Source: RXIX01 sp003989075 (GTDB lineage Bacteria > Pseudomonadota > Gammaproteobacteria > Competibacterales > Competibacteraceae). Taken from it: DNA of 32,892 bases. The stretch spans positions 1 to 32,892 of the forward strand of contig JAKOYN010000098.1 of assembly GCA_029780415.1 (NCBI GenBank). The letters are read 5' to 3'. Under the pieces are notes generated by a model. That model did not search any database and was not told where the DNA came from. It worked only from the letters and a program-made list of their open reading frames with translations. Both the position numbers and the translations under genes were made by a program. Numbering within the stretch: position 1 is the stretch's first letter; every line of letters begins with the position of its first letter. This document shows positions 19,052 through 27,950 of the stretch, one piece after another.

Positions 19052-19894
19052 TCAGGAAGAGGGATGAATCAGCACGATGTCGGTGGCGACCGGCTGCTTG
19101 CCGTTGGGTTCGGCCAGGTTGAATTCGAAAATGTGGTTGCGTGAAGGCAGCTTCATCACGTTGAAGCCGTCCGGCAGGCTGGAATCGTGGAAGAACGCCG
19201 TCCGGTATGGGGAATCGGCATCGCGCGAGTCGGTTTTCCACAGGTAGGGCGACAATTTCACCAGGAAGCGCATGAAGCCGAAGCTTTTGTTGTCATCATG
19301 GTGATAGCAGTAGCCGCGCACCCGTGAACCCATCGCACCCCAGACCGGCGAGAAGTAGTCATCGCCCCGGGTCGGCAGCAGGCCCGGTACCAGATAGCCG
19401 GAAACGAACATGTCCGATTCGCGGCGCAGTTCCTCGGACACATTGTCGAAGGCCAGGGTTTCCACCCGGCAGCCCTTGTTCTGCAGGGCGCGCACCACCT
19501 GCACAAAATCGCCATCGCCGGTCACCAGCAGCACCCGGTCCAGGTTCTCCGACTGCAGCAGCACATCGACCGCCATGTCGAGATCGGCATTGGCTTTGCC
19601 ATAGCGGTTGCCGGCCTCGTCCTGGAACCACTTGACCCGCTTCTCGATCACCTTGTAGCCGATTTCGCGCAGTGCCGACTGGTAGGCGCGGGCCTTGTCG
19701 CGATAGACCGTATTGGTTTCGGCGCGTTCCTCATCGTAGGAGAGGTAAACGTTGAGGCGCAGCGGTTCAGCATGGTCACGGCAGGCGAATTCGCGCAGAA
19801 CGTCATACTGCATGCGCTGGCCGCCGTTGCGGGAAATGTTGGCGGCATCGACATAAACGCCAACTTTGGCGTGTGACTTGATAATATCGGTCAT
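19052..19894 (-). CDS. NYN-domain (LabA/DUF88-like) putative RNase
   Basis: A 280-residue protein with an N-terminal NYN (PIN-like) nuclease domain. The metal-binding acidic residues are in VYVDAANIS (Asp16), KANADLDMAVDVL, and LLVTGDGDFVQVV. The domain covers about residues 8-165. A C-terminal part of about 110 residues, with GYCYHHDDNKSFGFMRF, looks like an added RNA-binding or cold-shock-type beta domain, but I cannot identify it. Substrate and role are unknown. It lies 47 bp upstream of prc in the same direction. Confidence 0.85.
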   Translation of the reverse strand: MTDIIKSHAKVGVYVDAANISRNGGQRMQYDVLREFACRDHAEPLRLNVYLSYDEERAETNTVYRDKARAYQSALREIGYKVIEKRVKWFQDEAGNRYGKANADLDMAVDVLLQSENLDRVLLVTGDGDFVQVVRALQNKGCRVETLAFDNVSEELRRESDMFVSGYLVPGLLPTRGDDYFSPVWGAMGSRVRGYCYHHDDNKSFGFMRFLVKLSPYLWKTDSRDADSPYRTAFFHDSSLPDGFNVMKLPSRNHIFEFNLAEPNGKQPVATDIVLIHPSS

Positions 19895-20052
19895 CTGTCT
19901 CTTCTATCTACTAGCTGTTTGATTTATGAAAGGGTTTTTCTTCAGGAGCCGCCCATGGCGGGCGCGATGGCCATTATGACAAAGCCACTATGCTTCGCTG
20001 TACTTTTTTTGCAGTTCTTTGCATTAAGGCAGCAGTGCGTTGAGACAAGATC

Positions 20053-22752
20053 TCACGCCGGGAGTGCCGTCGCGGCAGTGCTAGCGTCGGCCGTGACGTT
20101 AAAACGCAGTAGAAAGCAGGTGCCGGTGCTGCAATCGACTTCGAGATAACCCTGTAGCGGCTGGCGGCTGAGCATGCGCACCAGGCGCAGGCCCAGGGTG
20201 CGGGTGGTGGTCCAGTCCAGATTCTCGGGCAGACCGATGCCATTGTCGGCGACGCGCAGGGTGCAGGCGCCATCGTTCTGGGTCACGGTGACGCTGATCA
20301 GGCAGCCACTGGCGCCGGCGCGCGGCCGGCCATCGGGAAAGGCGTACTTGAAGGCATTGACCAGCAACTCATTGACAATCAGGCCGCAGGGGATGGCCGT
20401 GTCCAGAGTCAGCCATATGCCCGGGGCGCGGGTATCGACCTGAATCGGTTCCGACGGGGTGAAGGCCGCGCGCAGGCAGTCGCTCAGGGCTTGCAGATAG
20501 ACATGAAAATCGATCCGGTTCAGCGCTTCGGCCCGGTACAGCATGTCATGTACCAGGGCCATTGACTTGAAGCGGTTGGCCAACTCGGCGAGCAGAATCT
20601 GGTGCTCGGGCGGTGTGGTCGCTGCCTGGCGTTGCAGATCGACCAGGCCAATGATGGCGGCGAGGTTGTTCTTGACGCGGTGGTGAATCTCGCGCAGCAG
20701 GATTTCCTTTTCCCGCAGCGACTGGCGCAGCGCCTGCTCGGCCTGTTGGCGCTCGGTGATGTCGTGAATGATGGAGAACAGCACCTTGCGATCGCCGAAC
20801 GGAATGGGCGAGGAGTGCACTTCGACGGTGCGCAGGCTGCCATCGGCGCGGCGATGCGAAAAGATGAAGCTGTTGCAGGTTTCGTGCAGGGCACGCTCGC
20901 GTTCCCGGCGCAACTCGTCGGGCGGCAGGGTGTTGAGATCGGCGATGTTCATACGCCGTAACTGCGCCAGGTCATAGCCGTAGAAATGCTCGGCGGCGCG
21001 ATTGGCGTTGAGAATGCGGCCAGTGTCGGGAGCAATCAGCAGCATTATGGCGTCATGGCGGGCGAACAGAGTCTGGAAGCGCTGCTCGCTTTCACGCAGC
21101 GTCTGCTCGGTGCACAGCCGGTCGCTGATGTCGTGATAGGTGATCACCACGCCGTAGCCGGCCAGCGGCAGCGGTGCGGCGGTGACACTCAGCCAGACGG
21201 TCTGACCGTCGGGGCGAATGACGCCGATCTCGGCATTTTCGATGCGCCGCTGTTCGCGCAGGGCGCGCACGCTGACGCGTTCGGTGGCCGGTATCGGCGT
21301 GCCGTCCAGGTGCACGATGTGCCAGGCGGGATCGGTGATGCTGAGCTGCCGATGCGTCTCGGCCGGCAGACCCAGCAGGTGCGCCGCCATCTGATTGGTT
21401 TCCAGAATCCGGCCGTCGGCATCGGTTACGGTTACGCCCAGCGGGAAGGTATCAAACAGCAGCTGGTACTTGGCCAGCGCGACCTGGGCTTGTTCCTGAA
21501 GCTGCTTGAGTGGCGTGATATCGCGGCTGCTGACCAGGATACCGGTGATGGCGCCGCTTTCATCGCGATAGGGCGTGTAGCTGACATCGAGGAAACGCGC
21601 ATCCTTGCCACTCAGATTAAACCAGGCTTGATACTGGATGGATTCACCGCCCAGGCAGCGATCAAGTTGCGGCTTGACCACCTCAGCAAAGGTCGTGGTG
21701 CCCATGATCTCGGCAACCGGCTGATCCTCGATCTGCTCGCGGCGTTTGCCGGTGCGGCGCAGATATTCGTCATTCACTACCCGGTAGCGGTATTCGCTAT
21801 CGACCAGCGACACGGCATCGGGCAGCGCTGCGACGATATGCTGGTACTGGCGCAGACGCTGCTCCAGAGTGCGGCGCGTGGTGATATCGCGACCGACGCA
21901 CATGACCCGGTTGCGCCGCCCATGCTCATCGCACAGCGGCAGCAGATGGGTTTCGTACCAGTGCGTGGTTTCGCCCAGGCGGCGTGGTTCCTCGATGGTT
22001 GCCGTTTCGCCATGGTCGAGCAGGCGCTGCACGATCTGCAGGTTGCGGAAAACGGTTTCCGGGGGCTGTACCTGATAAAAACTCTGGCCGATCAGCGTCT
22101 GTGGTTCACAGCCGAAGGCGCGGGCGGCGGCCGGATTGGCATACTGCAGGATGCCGCGCTGGTCGAGGATGAAGATGCTATCCAGCGAGGCATCGGCGAG
22201 GGCACGATAGCGTTCCTGGCTTTCGCACAGGGCCTGACGCATCTGCTCATGGTTGGTGATGTCCTGTAGCAGCCAGATTTCGTCGCTGCCGCAGGGCGCG
22301 ATCGCGAACTCGACCCACAGCACCCAGCCGTCGCGATGGATGATCGACTGGATGCGTGGATGGGTTGGTACGGTTTGCCGGTCGCTTTCGTAATACTGCC
22401 GGGCCCGGTCGCGGTCGCGGCCATGCAGGGTTGCAAACCAGGCAACTGGATTAGCCAGGGCCTGGCGGGTGTAGCCGGTCAGCTGTTCTGCGGCGCGGTT
22501 GACGAGCAGACTGTCGCCCTTGCGGTAGGCCGCAGCGATCGGCAGGCTGTCAAGCAGCGTCTGCAGATCGGGGTCGCCCCGCGTATGCGTCTGGTGCGCG
22601 GCCAGCTCGGCTTCCAGGTGTGCGCAGCGTTGCCCGAGCGCCAGCAGCTTCCAGTGCTGGGCGAACAGCGCCAGCAACAGCAGGCAGCCAATCAGCAGAC
22701 CGGCAGCGGTGCGAATCAGCGCGGAGTCAACGAGAAGGGTTTCGGCAGGCAT
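20053..22752 (-). CDS. Sensor histidine kinase with five PAS domains (HisKA_2 type)
   Basis: An 899-residue sensor. One membrane helix is at about 12-31, followed by a short coiled coil and five consecutive PAS domains (about 60-168, 180-295, 303-418, 430-550 and 558-680). The kinase core is of the HisKA_2/HWE-related class: phosphoacceptor motif LREIHHRVKNNLAAI with His690/His691, then the ATP-binding regions NELLVNAFKYAF and VADNGIGLPENLD. Kinases of this class often act on single-domain regulators in general stress or light responses. No response regulator is adjacent. The signal is unknown; PAS multiplicity suggests several small-molecule or redox inputs. Confidence 0.9.
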   Translation of the reverse strand: MPAETLLVDSALIRTAAGLLIGCLLLLALFAQHWKLLALGQRCAHLEAELAAHQTHTRGDPDLQTLLDSLPIAAAYRKGDSLLVNRAAEQLTGYTRQALANPVAWFATLHGRDRDRARQYYESDRQTVPTHPRIQSIIHRDGWVLWVEFAIAPCGSDEIWLLQDITNHEQMRQALCESQERYRALADASLDSIFILDQRGILQYANPAAARAFGCEPQTLIGQSFYQVQPPETVFRNLQIVQRLLDHGETATIEEPRRLGETTHWYETHLLPLCDEHGRRNRVMCVGRDITTRRTLEQRLRQYQHIVAALPDAVSLVDSEYRYRVVNDEYLRRTGKRREQIEDQPVAEIMGTTTFAEVVKPQLDRCLGGESIQYQAWFNLSGKDARFLDVSYTPYRDESGAITGILVSSRDITPLKQLQEQAQVALAKYQLLFDTFPLGVTVTDADGRILETNQMAAHLLGLPAETHRQLSITDPAWHIVHLDGTPIPATERVSVRALREQRRIENAEIGVIRPDGQTVWLSVTAAPLPLAGYGVVITYHDISDRLCTEQTLRESEQRFQTLFARHDAIMLLIAPDTGRILNANRAAEHFYGYDLAQLRRMNIADLNTLPPDELRRERERALHETCNSFIFSHRRADGSLRTVEVHSSPIPFGDRKVLFSIIHDITERQQAEQALRQSLREKEILLREIHHRVKNNLAAIIGLVDLQRQAATTPPEHQILLAELANRFKSMALVHDMLYRAEALNRIDFHVYLQALSDCLRAAFTPSEPIQVDTRAPGIWLTLDTAIPCGLIVNELLVNAFKYAFPDGRPRAGASGCLISVTVTQNDGACTLRVADNGIGLPENLDWTTTRTLGLRLVRMLSRQPLQGYLEVDCSTGTCFLLRFNVTADASTAATALPA

Positions 22753-22839
22753 GAGTGGCGTCTGGGCAGGGTGGCAGCGGCGAGCGCGGATGATGAACTT
22801 CCAGGCATGCGTCCTGGATCCGGGCCGGGCCAGCCTGGC

Positions 22840-23319
22840 TCACAGCTCCCGGGCCATGACCAGAGCATCTTCGCGGCCTGTGGCAGCGGGATAGTAGCCC
22901 CGGCGCAGACCGACCTCGCAAAAGCCGGCGGTCTGATAGAGGCGCAGGGCGGGCAGGTTGGAGGGGCGTACTTCCAGGAACACGGTCTGCGCCTGCGCGG
23001 CGCGCGCCTGTTCCAGCAGGTGTTCGAGCAGTGGGCGGGCCAGGCCCCGGCCCTGTAGTTCGCGGCGTACGCATAAATTCAGTACATGCGCTTCGCCCGC
23101 TGCCGCCGACAGGATGCCATAGGCCTGGATCAGGCGATGCGGCGGCTGTGCCACCCGGCAGTGGTAGCCGGCGCGGATGCAGTCACGGAAGATATTCTCA
23201 GTCCAGGCAAAGATATAGGCCTGTTGCTCGATGGCGATGATCTCGCGCAGATCGGCGTACAGCATGGCGCGAAAGGGTCCACGCTGTACGGCAGGCGTGG
23301 TCTGCGTGACGCTGTTCAT
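22840..23319 (-). CDS. rimI: Ribosomal-protein-alanine N-acetyltransferase RimI
   Basis: A 159-residue GNAT acetyltransferase that modifies the N-terminal alanine of ribosomal protein bS18. The acetyl-CoA motif is RRELQGRGLARPLLEHLL at about 86-103, preceded by AHVLNLCV and followed by VFLEVRPSNLPALRLYQTAGF, all typical of RimI. The start overlaps the stop of the uracil-DNA glycosylase gene (ATGA). There is a variable N-terminal extension of about 15 residues compared with E. coli. Confidence 0.92.
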   Translation of the reverse strand: MNSVTQTTPAVQRGPFRAMLYADLREIIAIEQQAYIFAWTENIFRDCIRAGYHCRVAQPPHRLIQAYGILSAAAGEAHVLNLCVRRELQGRGLARPLLEHLLEQARAAQAQTVFLEVRPSNLPALRLYQTAGFCEVGLRRGYYPAATGREDALVMAREL

Positions 23320-24233
23320 GGCGTGGCTGCCGGATTGGCCAGCGCGCGGCGTGCCAAACGCAGATCATCCCAGGCCTTGCGCTTCTCGCGCGGCGAACGG
23401 AGCAGATAGGCGGGATGGTAGGTGACCACCAGCGGGATGCGCGCCGGACCCAGGCGGTGAATCCGGCCCCGCAGCTTGCCGATCGGCGTATCGGTGGCCA
23501 GCAGATTTTGCGCGGCGATGCGCCCGACTGCCAGAATGATGCGGGGCTGGAGCAGGGCAATTTGCCGCTCCAGGAATGGCCGGCAGGTGGTGGCCTCGTC
23601 CGGTGTGGGATCGCGGTTGTCCGGCGGGCGGCATTTCAGAATATTGGCGATATAGACCTGCTCGCGGCGCAGGCCGATCGCTTGCAGCATCGGGTTGAGC
23701 AGTTTGCCAGCACGGCCAACGAAGGGCTCGCCCTGCCGGTCTTCATCGGCGCCGGGCGCTTCACCGATCACCAGCCAGCGCGCCTGCCGATCGCCGACCC
23801 CGAACACGGTCTGGGTACGGGTCGTGCACAGCCCGCAGGACTGGCACTGACGCACTTCGGCCTCCAGCGCGGTCCAGTCCAGTGTGGCAATGCGTGCCGC
23901 GCGACTGAGCGGGGCCGGGTGGGGCGCATCGTCATTCACATCCCTGTCCACATCAATATCCAGCTCCACATCAATATCCACACCCACATCCAGGCACGGT
24001 TCCCAGTCTGCATCCAGGGGGGCAATGTCCCGATCCAGGGGGCTGTCGGCAGCGACCGGATCAGGCGCTGCCGCTACCGGTTCCGGGACCGCTGGCAGCA
24101 GTGCCGGGTCACTTGCCGGCGCCGGTGTGGGCGCTTCCACCGCAGCGGTGGACAATAAGCCGTCGTGCCGCGGCAGCCACAGGGGAATGCCCAGCTCGGC
24201 GAGATACTGGCGGCGACGCTGCGGATCGGTCAT
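23316..24233 (-). CDS. Family 4 uracil-DNA glycosylase (Fe-S)
   Basis: A 305-residue DNA-repair enzyme removing uracil from DNA. The C-terminal two thirds is the family 4 core: CQSCGLC and the later CRPPDNRDP...TTC positions bind the 4Fe-4S cluster, GEAPGADEDRQGEPFVGRAG is the uracil-binding loop, and TYHPAYLLR carries the active-site His. Residues about 25-110 form an Ala/Pro-rich then strongly acidic linker (DVGVDIDVELDIDVDRDVND) encoded partly by 18-bp tandem repeats, which is unusual. ATG 24233 is used; GTG 24236 is a possible alternative. It follows leuA by 18 bp and overlaps rimI. Confidence 0.9.
   Translation of the reverse strand: MTDPQRRRQYLAELGIPLWLPRHDGLLSTAAVEAPTPAPASDPALLPAVPEPVAAAPDPVAADSPLDRDIAPLDADWEPCLDVGVDIDVELDIDVDRDVNDDAPHPAPLSRAARIATLDWTALEAEVRQCQSCGLCTTRTQTVFGVGDRQARWLVIGEAPGADEDRQGEPFVGRAGKLLNPMLQAIGLRREQVYIANILKCRPPDNRDPTPDEATTCRPFLERQIALLQPRIILAVGRIAAQNLLATDTPIGKLRGRIHRLGPARIPLVVTYHPAYLLRSPREKRKAWDDLRLARRALANPAATP
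23949..23984. repeat. 18-bp tandem repeat in the uracil-DNA glycosylase linker
   Basis: Two adjacent 18-bp units, cacatcaatatccagctc and cacatcaatatccacacc, are flanked by partial copies (cacatccctgtc before, cacatccaggca after). On the coding strand they specify alternating Asp-Val/Asp-Ile residues. A unit length divisible by three keeps the frame, so copy number can vary between strains. Confidence 0.7.
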
Positions 24234-24251
24234 CACGTGCCCTGGTCGTGC

Positions 24252-25787
24252 CTACAGCAGTTGCGGGTGCGCCCGCTCGCTGGGTTGCAGCACCTTGTTC
24301 AGCGCGTTGACATAGGCCTTGGCCGAGGCAATAACGATATCGGTATCGGCGCCCTGACCGTTGAAGATGCGCCCATCCTTGGCCACGCGCACCGTGACTT
24401 CGCCCTGCGAGTCGGTACCACTGGTGATGTTGTTCACTGAGTACAGCAGCAGGTCGGTGCGGGTCTGCAACAGGCTCTCGATGGCCTTGAACGCCGCGTC
24501 CACCGGGCCACCGCCGCTGGCGGCGACGCGGTGCTCCTCACCATCGACCAGCAGGGCCACCTCGGCGTTGGGCGTCTCGCCGGTTTCCGAGCAGACCCGT
24601 AGATACAGCAGCTTGACCCGCTCATTTTCCGCCGCCAGATAGGCATCGGTGACCAGCGCCTGCAGATCCTCGTCATAGACCTCGTGCTTCTTGTCGGCCA
24701 GATCCTTGAAGCGGGCAAAGGCAGCGTTCAACTCCTCTTCGGTAGCGAAGCTGGCACCGAGCTGTTCCAGACGGGTGCGGAAGGCATTGCGGCCGGAATG
24801 CTTGCCCAGCACCATGCGGTTGGTGCTCCAGCCGACATCCTCGGCGCGCATGATTTCATAGGTTTCGCGGTGCTTGAGCACGCCATCCTGATGGATGCCG
24901 GATTCGTGGGCGAAGGCATTGGCGCCAACGATGGCCTTGTTGGGTTGCACCGGAAAGCCGGTAATGTTGGCCACCAGGCGCGAGGCCGGTACGATCTGGG
25001 TGGTGTCGATGCCGGTTTCAAGCTGGAAGACGTCGCGACGGGTGCGCACCGCCATGACGATTTCCTCCAGCGAGGCATTGCCGGCGCGCTCGCCGAGACC
25101 GTTGATGGTGCATTCCACCTGCCGCGCGCCCGCCAGCACCGCCGCTAGCGAGTTGGCAACCGCCAGACCCAGATCGTTATGGCAATGCACCGAGAAAATG
25201 GCCTGATCGGCATTGGGCACCCGCTCAATCAGGCTGCGGATGGTCTGGGCAAACTGCTCGGGGACGTTGTAGCCGACTGTGTCGGGGATGTTGATGGTGC
25301 GCGCGCCGGCCTTGATCACCGCTTCAGTGATCCGGCACAGAAAGTCGATCTCGGAACGCCCAGCGTCTTCAGCGGAGAATTCCACATCATCGGTCCAGCG
25401 CCGGGCACGTCGCACAGCTTCAACCGCCCGTTCCACCACCTGATCCGGTTCCATGCGCAGCTTCATCTGCATGTGGATGGGCGAGGTGGCGATAAACGTG
25501 TGGATGCGCCCGGCAGCGGCATCCTTGAGTGCTTCACCGGCGCGGTCGATATCGGCGTCGGCGGCGCGTGCCAGTCCGCACACCCGGCTATCCTTGACCG
25601 CCCGCGCCACGGCCTGCACCGCGTCGAAATCGCCCGGGCTGGCGATGGGAAAGCCAGCCTCGATCACGTCCACCCGCATCCGTTCCAGCATCTTGGCGAT
25701 GCGGACCTTTTCTTCCCGGGTCATCGATGCGCCCGGGCTTTGTTCGCCGTCGCGCAGCGTGGTATCAAAAATGATCAACTGGTTCAT
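24252..25787 (-). CDS. leuA: 2-Isopropylmalate synthase
   Basis: Condenses acetyl-CoA with 2-oxoisovalerate in the first committed step of leucine synthesis. The 511-residue product has the DRE-TIM barrel with TTLRDGEQSPGASMT at the N-terminus (Asp8/Arg-Asp metal and substrate motif), VHCHNDLGLA at about 200-210, and GNASLEEIVM. The C-terminal LeuA dimer domain (about 390-505), which binds leucine as feedback inhibitor, is complete. The ATG has ggag nine bases upstream. It is the first gene of a leuA-udg-rimI unit. Confidence 0.96.
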   Translation of the reverse strand: MNQLIIFDTTLRDGEQSPGASMTREEKVRIAKMLERMRVDVIEAGFPIASPGDFDAVQAVARAVKDSRVCGLARAADADIDRAGEALKDAAAGRIHTFIATSPIHMQMKLRMEPDQVVERAVEAVRRARRWTDDVEFSAEDAGRSEIDFLCRITEAVIKAGARTINIPDTVGYNVPEQFAQTIRSLIERVPNADQAIFSVHCHNDLGLAVANSLAAVLAGARQVECTINGLGERAGNASLEEIVMAVRTRRDVFQLETGIDTTQIVPASRLVANITGFPVQPNKAIVGANAFAHESGIHQDGVLKHRETYEIMRAEDVGWSTNRMVLGKHSGRNAFRTRLEQLGASFATEEELNAAFARFKDLADKKHEVYDEDLQALVTDAYLAAENERVKLLYLRVCSETGETPNAEVALLVDGEEHRVAASGGGPVDAAFKAIESLLQTRTDLLLYSVNNITSGTDSQGEVTVRVAKDGRIFNGQGADTDIVIASAKAYVNALNKVLQPSERAHPQLL

Positions 25788-25855
25788 GCAGATAATCTCC
25801 GAGGGGTGCGGGCATCATGCCAGCGCGCGGCAATGCCGGCGGACCACAGTGCTTG

Positions 25856-25883
25856 ATTATGAGTATTTTAGTAACTTTTTCAG
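25856..25883 (-). promoter_or_regulatory. Candidate sigma-70 promoter of leuA
   Basis: On the minus strand ctgaaa, 16 bases, then cataat matches the -35 at four and the -10 at five of six positions. It sits 69 bp before the leuA start, in an AT-rich island of an otherwise GC-rich 200-bp gap. Just upstream is an inverted repeat, atgctccatc-aggat-gacggagcat (25897-25921), with one mismatch, a possible regulator site. Confidence 0.45.
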
Positions 25884-25988
25884 CCCACACATGCACATGC
25901 TCCATCAGGATGACGGAGCATTGGCAGGATGGTCGTGGCAACGGATCGGTGCTGCCCCATGCGGTCAATCCTGGGACGGGGTGCGGTG

Positions 25989-26792
25989 TCAGTGGGATTC
26001 GGGCGGCTCACCCGGGATCTGGTTGCGGCGGCGGACGCGCTGGCGCAGCCGTACCAGGAACAGCAGCGGTCCGGACAGGCCATAGATCAGGAAGCCGCCA
26101 AACAACACCTTGGGCGGATCCATCGAAGTCAGCACGAATAGCAGCACCACCAGCAGCGCCGCTACGAAGGGCACTGGCCCACGCAGATCCACCTGTTTGA
26201 AACTCAGATAGAGAATGTTGCTGAACATCAGCGCCCCGGCGCCAACGGTGACCAGCAGCGCCGGTCCAAGCACCTCGTTGCCGCTCAGCCCCAGATCGCT
26301 GCAGAACCAGATCATGCCGGCGACAATGGCCGCCGCCGAAGGGCTGGGCAGCCCGATGAAATAGCGCTTGTCGGTGTGGCCGAGCTGGACGTTGAAACGC
26401 GCCAGGCGCAGCGCCGCCATCACCGTGTAGAAAAACGCCGCCAGCCAGCCAATCTTGGACAGGAATGGTCCCATCGTGGCCATGGTACCGAGCGCCCATT
26501 CATACATGATCAGCGCCGGCGCCAAACCAAAGGACACCAGATCGGCCAGGCTGTCGTACTGGGCGCCAAATTCGCTCTCGGTGTGGGTCAGTCGCGCGAC
26601 CCGACCGTCCAGACCATCCAGAACCATGGCCACGAATACGGCGATCGCCGCAGGCTCGAAGCGGTTATGCAGCGCGGCAATAATGGCGTAGAAACCGCAG
26701 AACAGGGCTGCGGTGGTGAAGAGATTGGGCAGCAGATAGATGCCGCGGGGGCGGCGGACTTCGGGGGTGTCTGGAGTCATGGGATTCGCCAT
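25989..26792 (-). CDS. pssA: CDP-diacylglycerol-serine O-phosphatidyltransferase
   Basis: Makes phosphatidylserine from CDP-diacylglycerol and serine at the inner membrane; it is the integral-membrane type, unlike the E. coli enzyme. The CDP-alcohol phosphotransferase signature DG-x2-AR-x8-G-x3-D-x3-D is present: DGLDGRVARLTHTESEFG followed by QYDSLAD. About seven hydrophobic segments span the protein. The start is uncertain: ATG 26792 or ATG 26780; GTG 26813 lies inside the terminator hairpin and is rejected. No good ribosome site precedes any. The gene sits between ilvC and leuA, an arrangement common in Gammaproteobacteria. Confidence 0.92.
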   Translation of the reverse strand: MANPMTPDTPEVRRPRGIYLLPNLFTTAALFCGFYAIIAALHNRFEPAAIAVFVAMVLDGLDGRVARLTHTESEFGAQYDSLADLVSFGLAPALIMYEWALGTMATMGPFLSKIGWLAAFFYTVMAALRLARFNVQLGHTDKRYFIGLPSPSAAAIVAGMIWFCSDLGLSGNEVLGPALLVTVGAGALMFSNILYLSFKQVDLRGPVPFVAALLVVLLFVLTSMDPPKVLFGGFLIYGLSGPLLFLVRLRQRVRRRNQIPGEPPESH

Positions 26793-26799
26793 CGAACGC

Positions 26800-26840
26800 A
26801 AAAGGCAGGACACCCGCGTTGTTACGCGCTGTGCCCTGCC
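26800..26840 (-). terminator. Terminator-like hairpin between ilvC and pssA
   Basis: On the minus strand ggcaggg, cac, cgcgt, a short aaca loop, acgcg, gtg and cctgcc form a long imperfect hairpin followed by four T residues. It begins 15 bp past the ilvC stop. It can end most ilvBNC transcripts while letting some continue into pssA. Confidence 0.65.
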
Positions 26841-26855
26841 TCTGGGAGCACTGCC

Positions 26856-27869
26856 TCAGTTCTTGCTGGTATCAACCAGGCGATTCGCCTTGATCCACGG
26901 CATCATGCCGCGCAGCCGGTCGCCGACCTGTTCGATCGGGTGCTCACGGCTGATGCGGCGGCTGGCCTTGAGCACCGGCGCGCCCGCCTGGTTTTCCAGG
27001 ATGAATTCACGGGCGAACTGACCAGTCTGGATCTCGGTGAGGATCTTGCGCATCTCAGCCTTGGTCTGCTCGGTGATGACGCGCGGACCGCGGGTGAAAT
27101 CGCCATATTCGGCGGTGTTGGAGATCGAGTAGCGCATGTTGGCGATGCCGCCTTCGTAGATCAGGTCGACGATCAGCTTCACTTCATGCAGGCATTCGAA
27201 ATAGGCCATTTCCGGCGCGTAGCCCGCTTCGACCAGAGTCTCAAAACCGGCCTGGATCAGCGCGGTCAGGCCACCGCACAGCACGGCCTGCTCGCCGAAC
27301 AGATCGGTTTCACATTCCTGGCGGAAGGTGGTTTCGATGATGCCGGCGCGGCCGCCGCCATTGGCCGAGGCATAGGACAGGGCCAACTCCTTGGCGCGAC
27401 CGGTGGCATCCTGGGCCACGGCGATCAGGCAGGGCACGCCGCCGCCCTGGGTGTAGGTCGAACGCACCAGATGACCGGGGCCCTTGGGCGCGATCATGAT
27501 CACGTCCAGATCGGCACGCGGCACGATGCCGCCGAAATGGATGTTGAAGCCGTGGGCGAAGGCCAGCGCGGCGCCGTTTTTCAGTTGCGGTTCGATGTCG
27601 CGGTAGATCTGGCTCTGGTGCTCGTCCGGGGCGAGGATCATCACCACATCAGCGGCGGCGGCGGCTTCGCCGACCGGCTTGACCGCCAGTCCGGCCTGCT
27701 CGGCCTTGATCGCCGAGCTCGAGCCCGGGCGCAGGCCGACAATCACCGATACGCCGGAATCACGCAGGTTGAGGGCGTGGGCGTGGCCCTGCGAGCCGTA
27801 GCCGATGATGGCGACGGTCTTGCCTTTGATCAGGGACAGGTCGGCGTCTTTGTCGTAATAGATCTGCAT
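26856..27869 (-). CDS. ilvC: Ketol-acid reductoisomerase, class I
   Basis: Catalyses alkyl migration and NADPH-dependent reduction of acetohydroxyacids in valine and isoleucine synthesis. At 337 residues it is the short class I form. The N-terminal Rossmann motif is GYGSQGHA at 23-30, with LRPGSSS (46-52) binding the NADPH phosphate. The magnesium-binding Asp189 and Glu193 lie in CETDLFGEQAVLCGG, and the ISNTAEYGD segment covers the C-terminal active-site loop. The ribosome site is aggaaa, about ten bases before the ATG. It follows ilvN by 81 bp in the same direction. Confidence 0.97.
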   Translation of the reverse strand: MQIYYDKDADLSLIKGKTVAIIGYGSQGHAHALNLRDSGVSVIVGLRPGSSSAIKAEQAGLAVKPVGEAAAAADVVMILAPDEHQSQIYRDIEPQLKNGAALAFAHGFNIHFGGIVPRADLDVIMIAPKGPGHLVRSTYTQGGGVPCLIAVAQDATGRAKELALSYASANGGGRAGIIETTFRQECETDLFGEQAVLCGGLTALIQAGFETLVEAGYAPEMAYFECLHEVKLIVDLIYEGGIANMRYSISNTAEYGDFTRGPRVITEQTKAEMRKILTEIQTGQFAREFILENQAGAPVLKASRRISREHPIEQVGDRLRGMMPWIKANRLVDTSKN

Positions 27870-27950
27870 GGGAAGGTTTCCTGAACAGTTAAAAACAAGC
27901 CGCCCCAGCCACGCGCGGCGGCGGGGACGGCTGCGGTGGGTGGTCGGCGA

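Noticed and set aside
26376..27884. 502-codon plus-strand frame opposite ilvC and pssA
   Set aside because: Antisense shadow of two well-supported genes, with no recognisable domain of its own.
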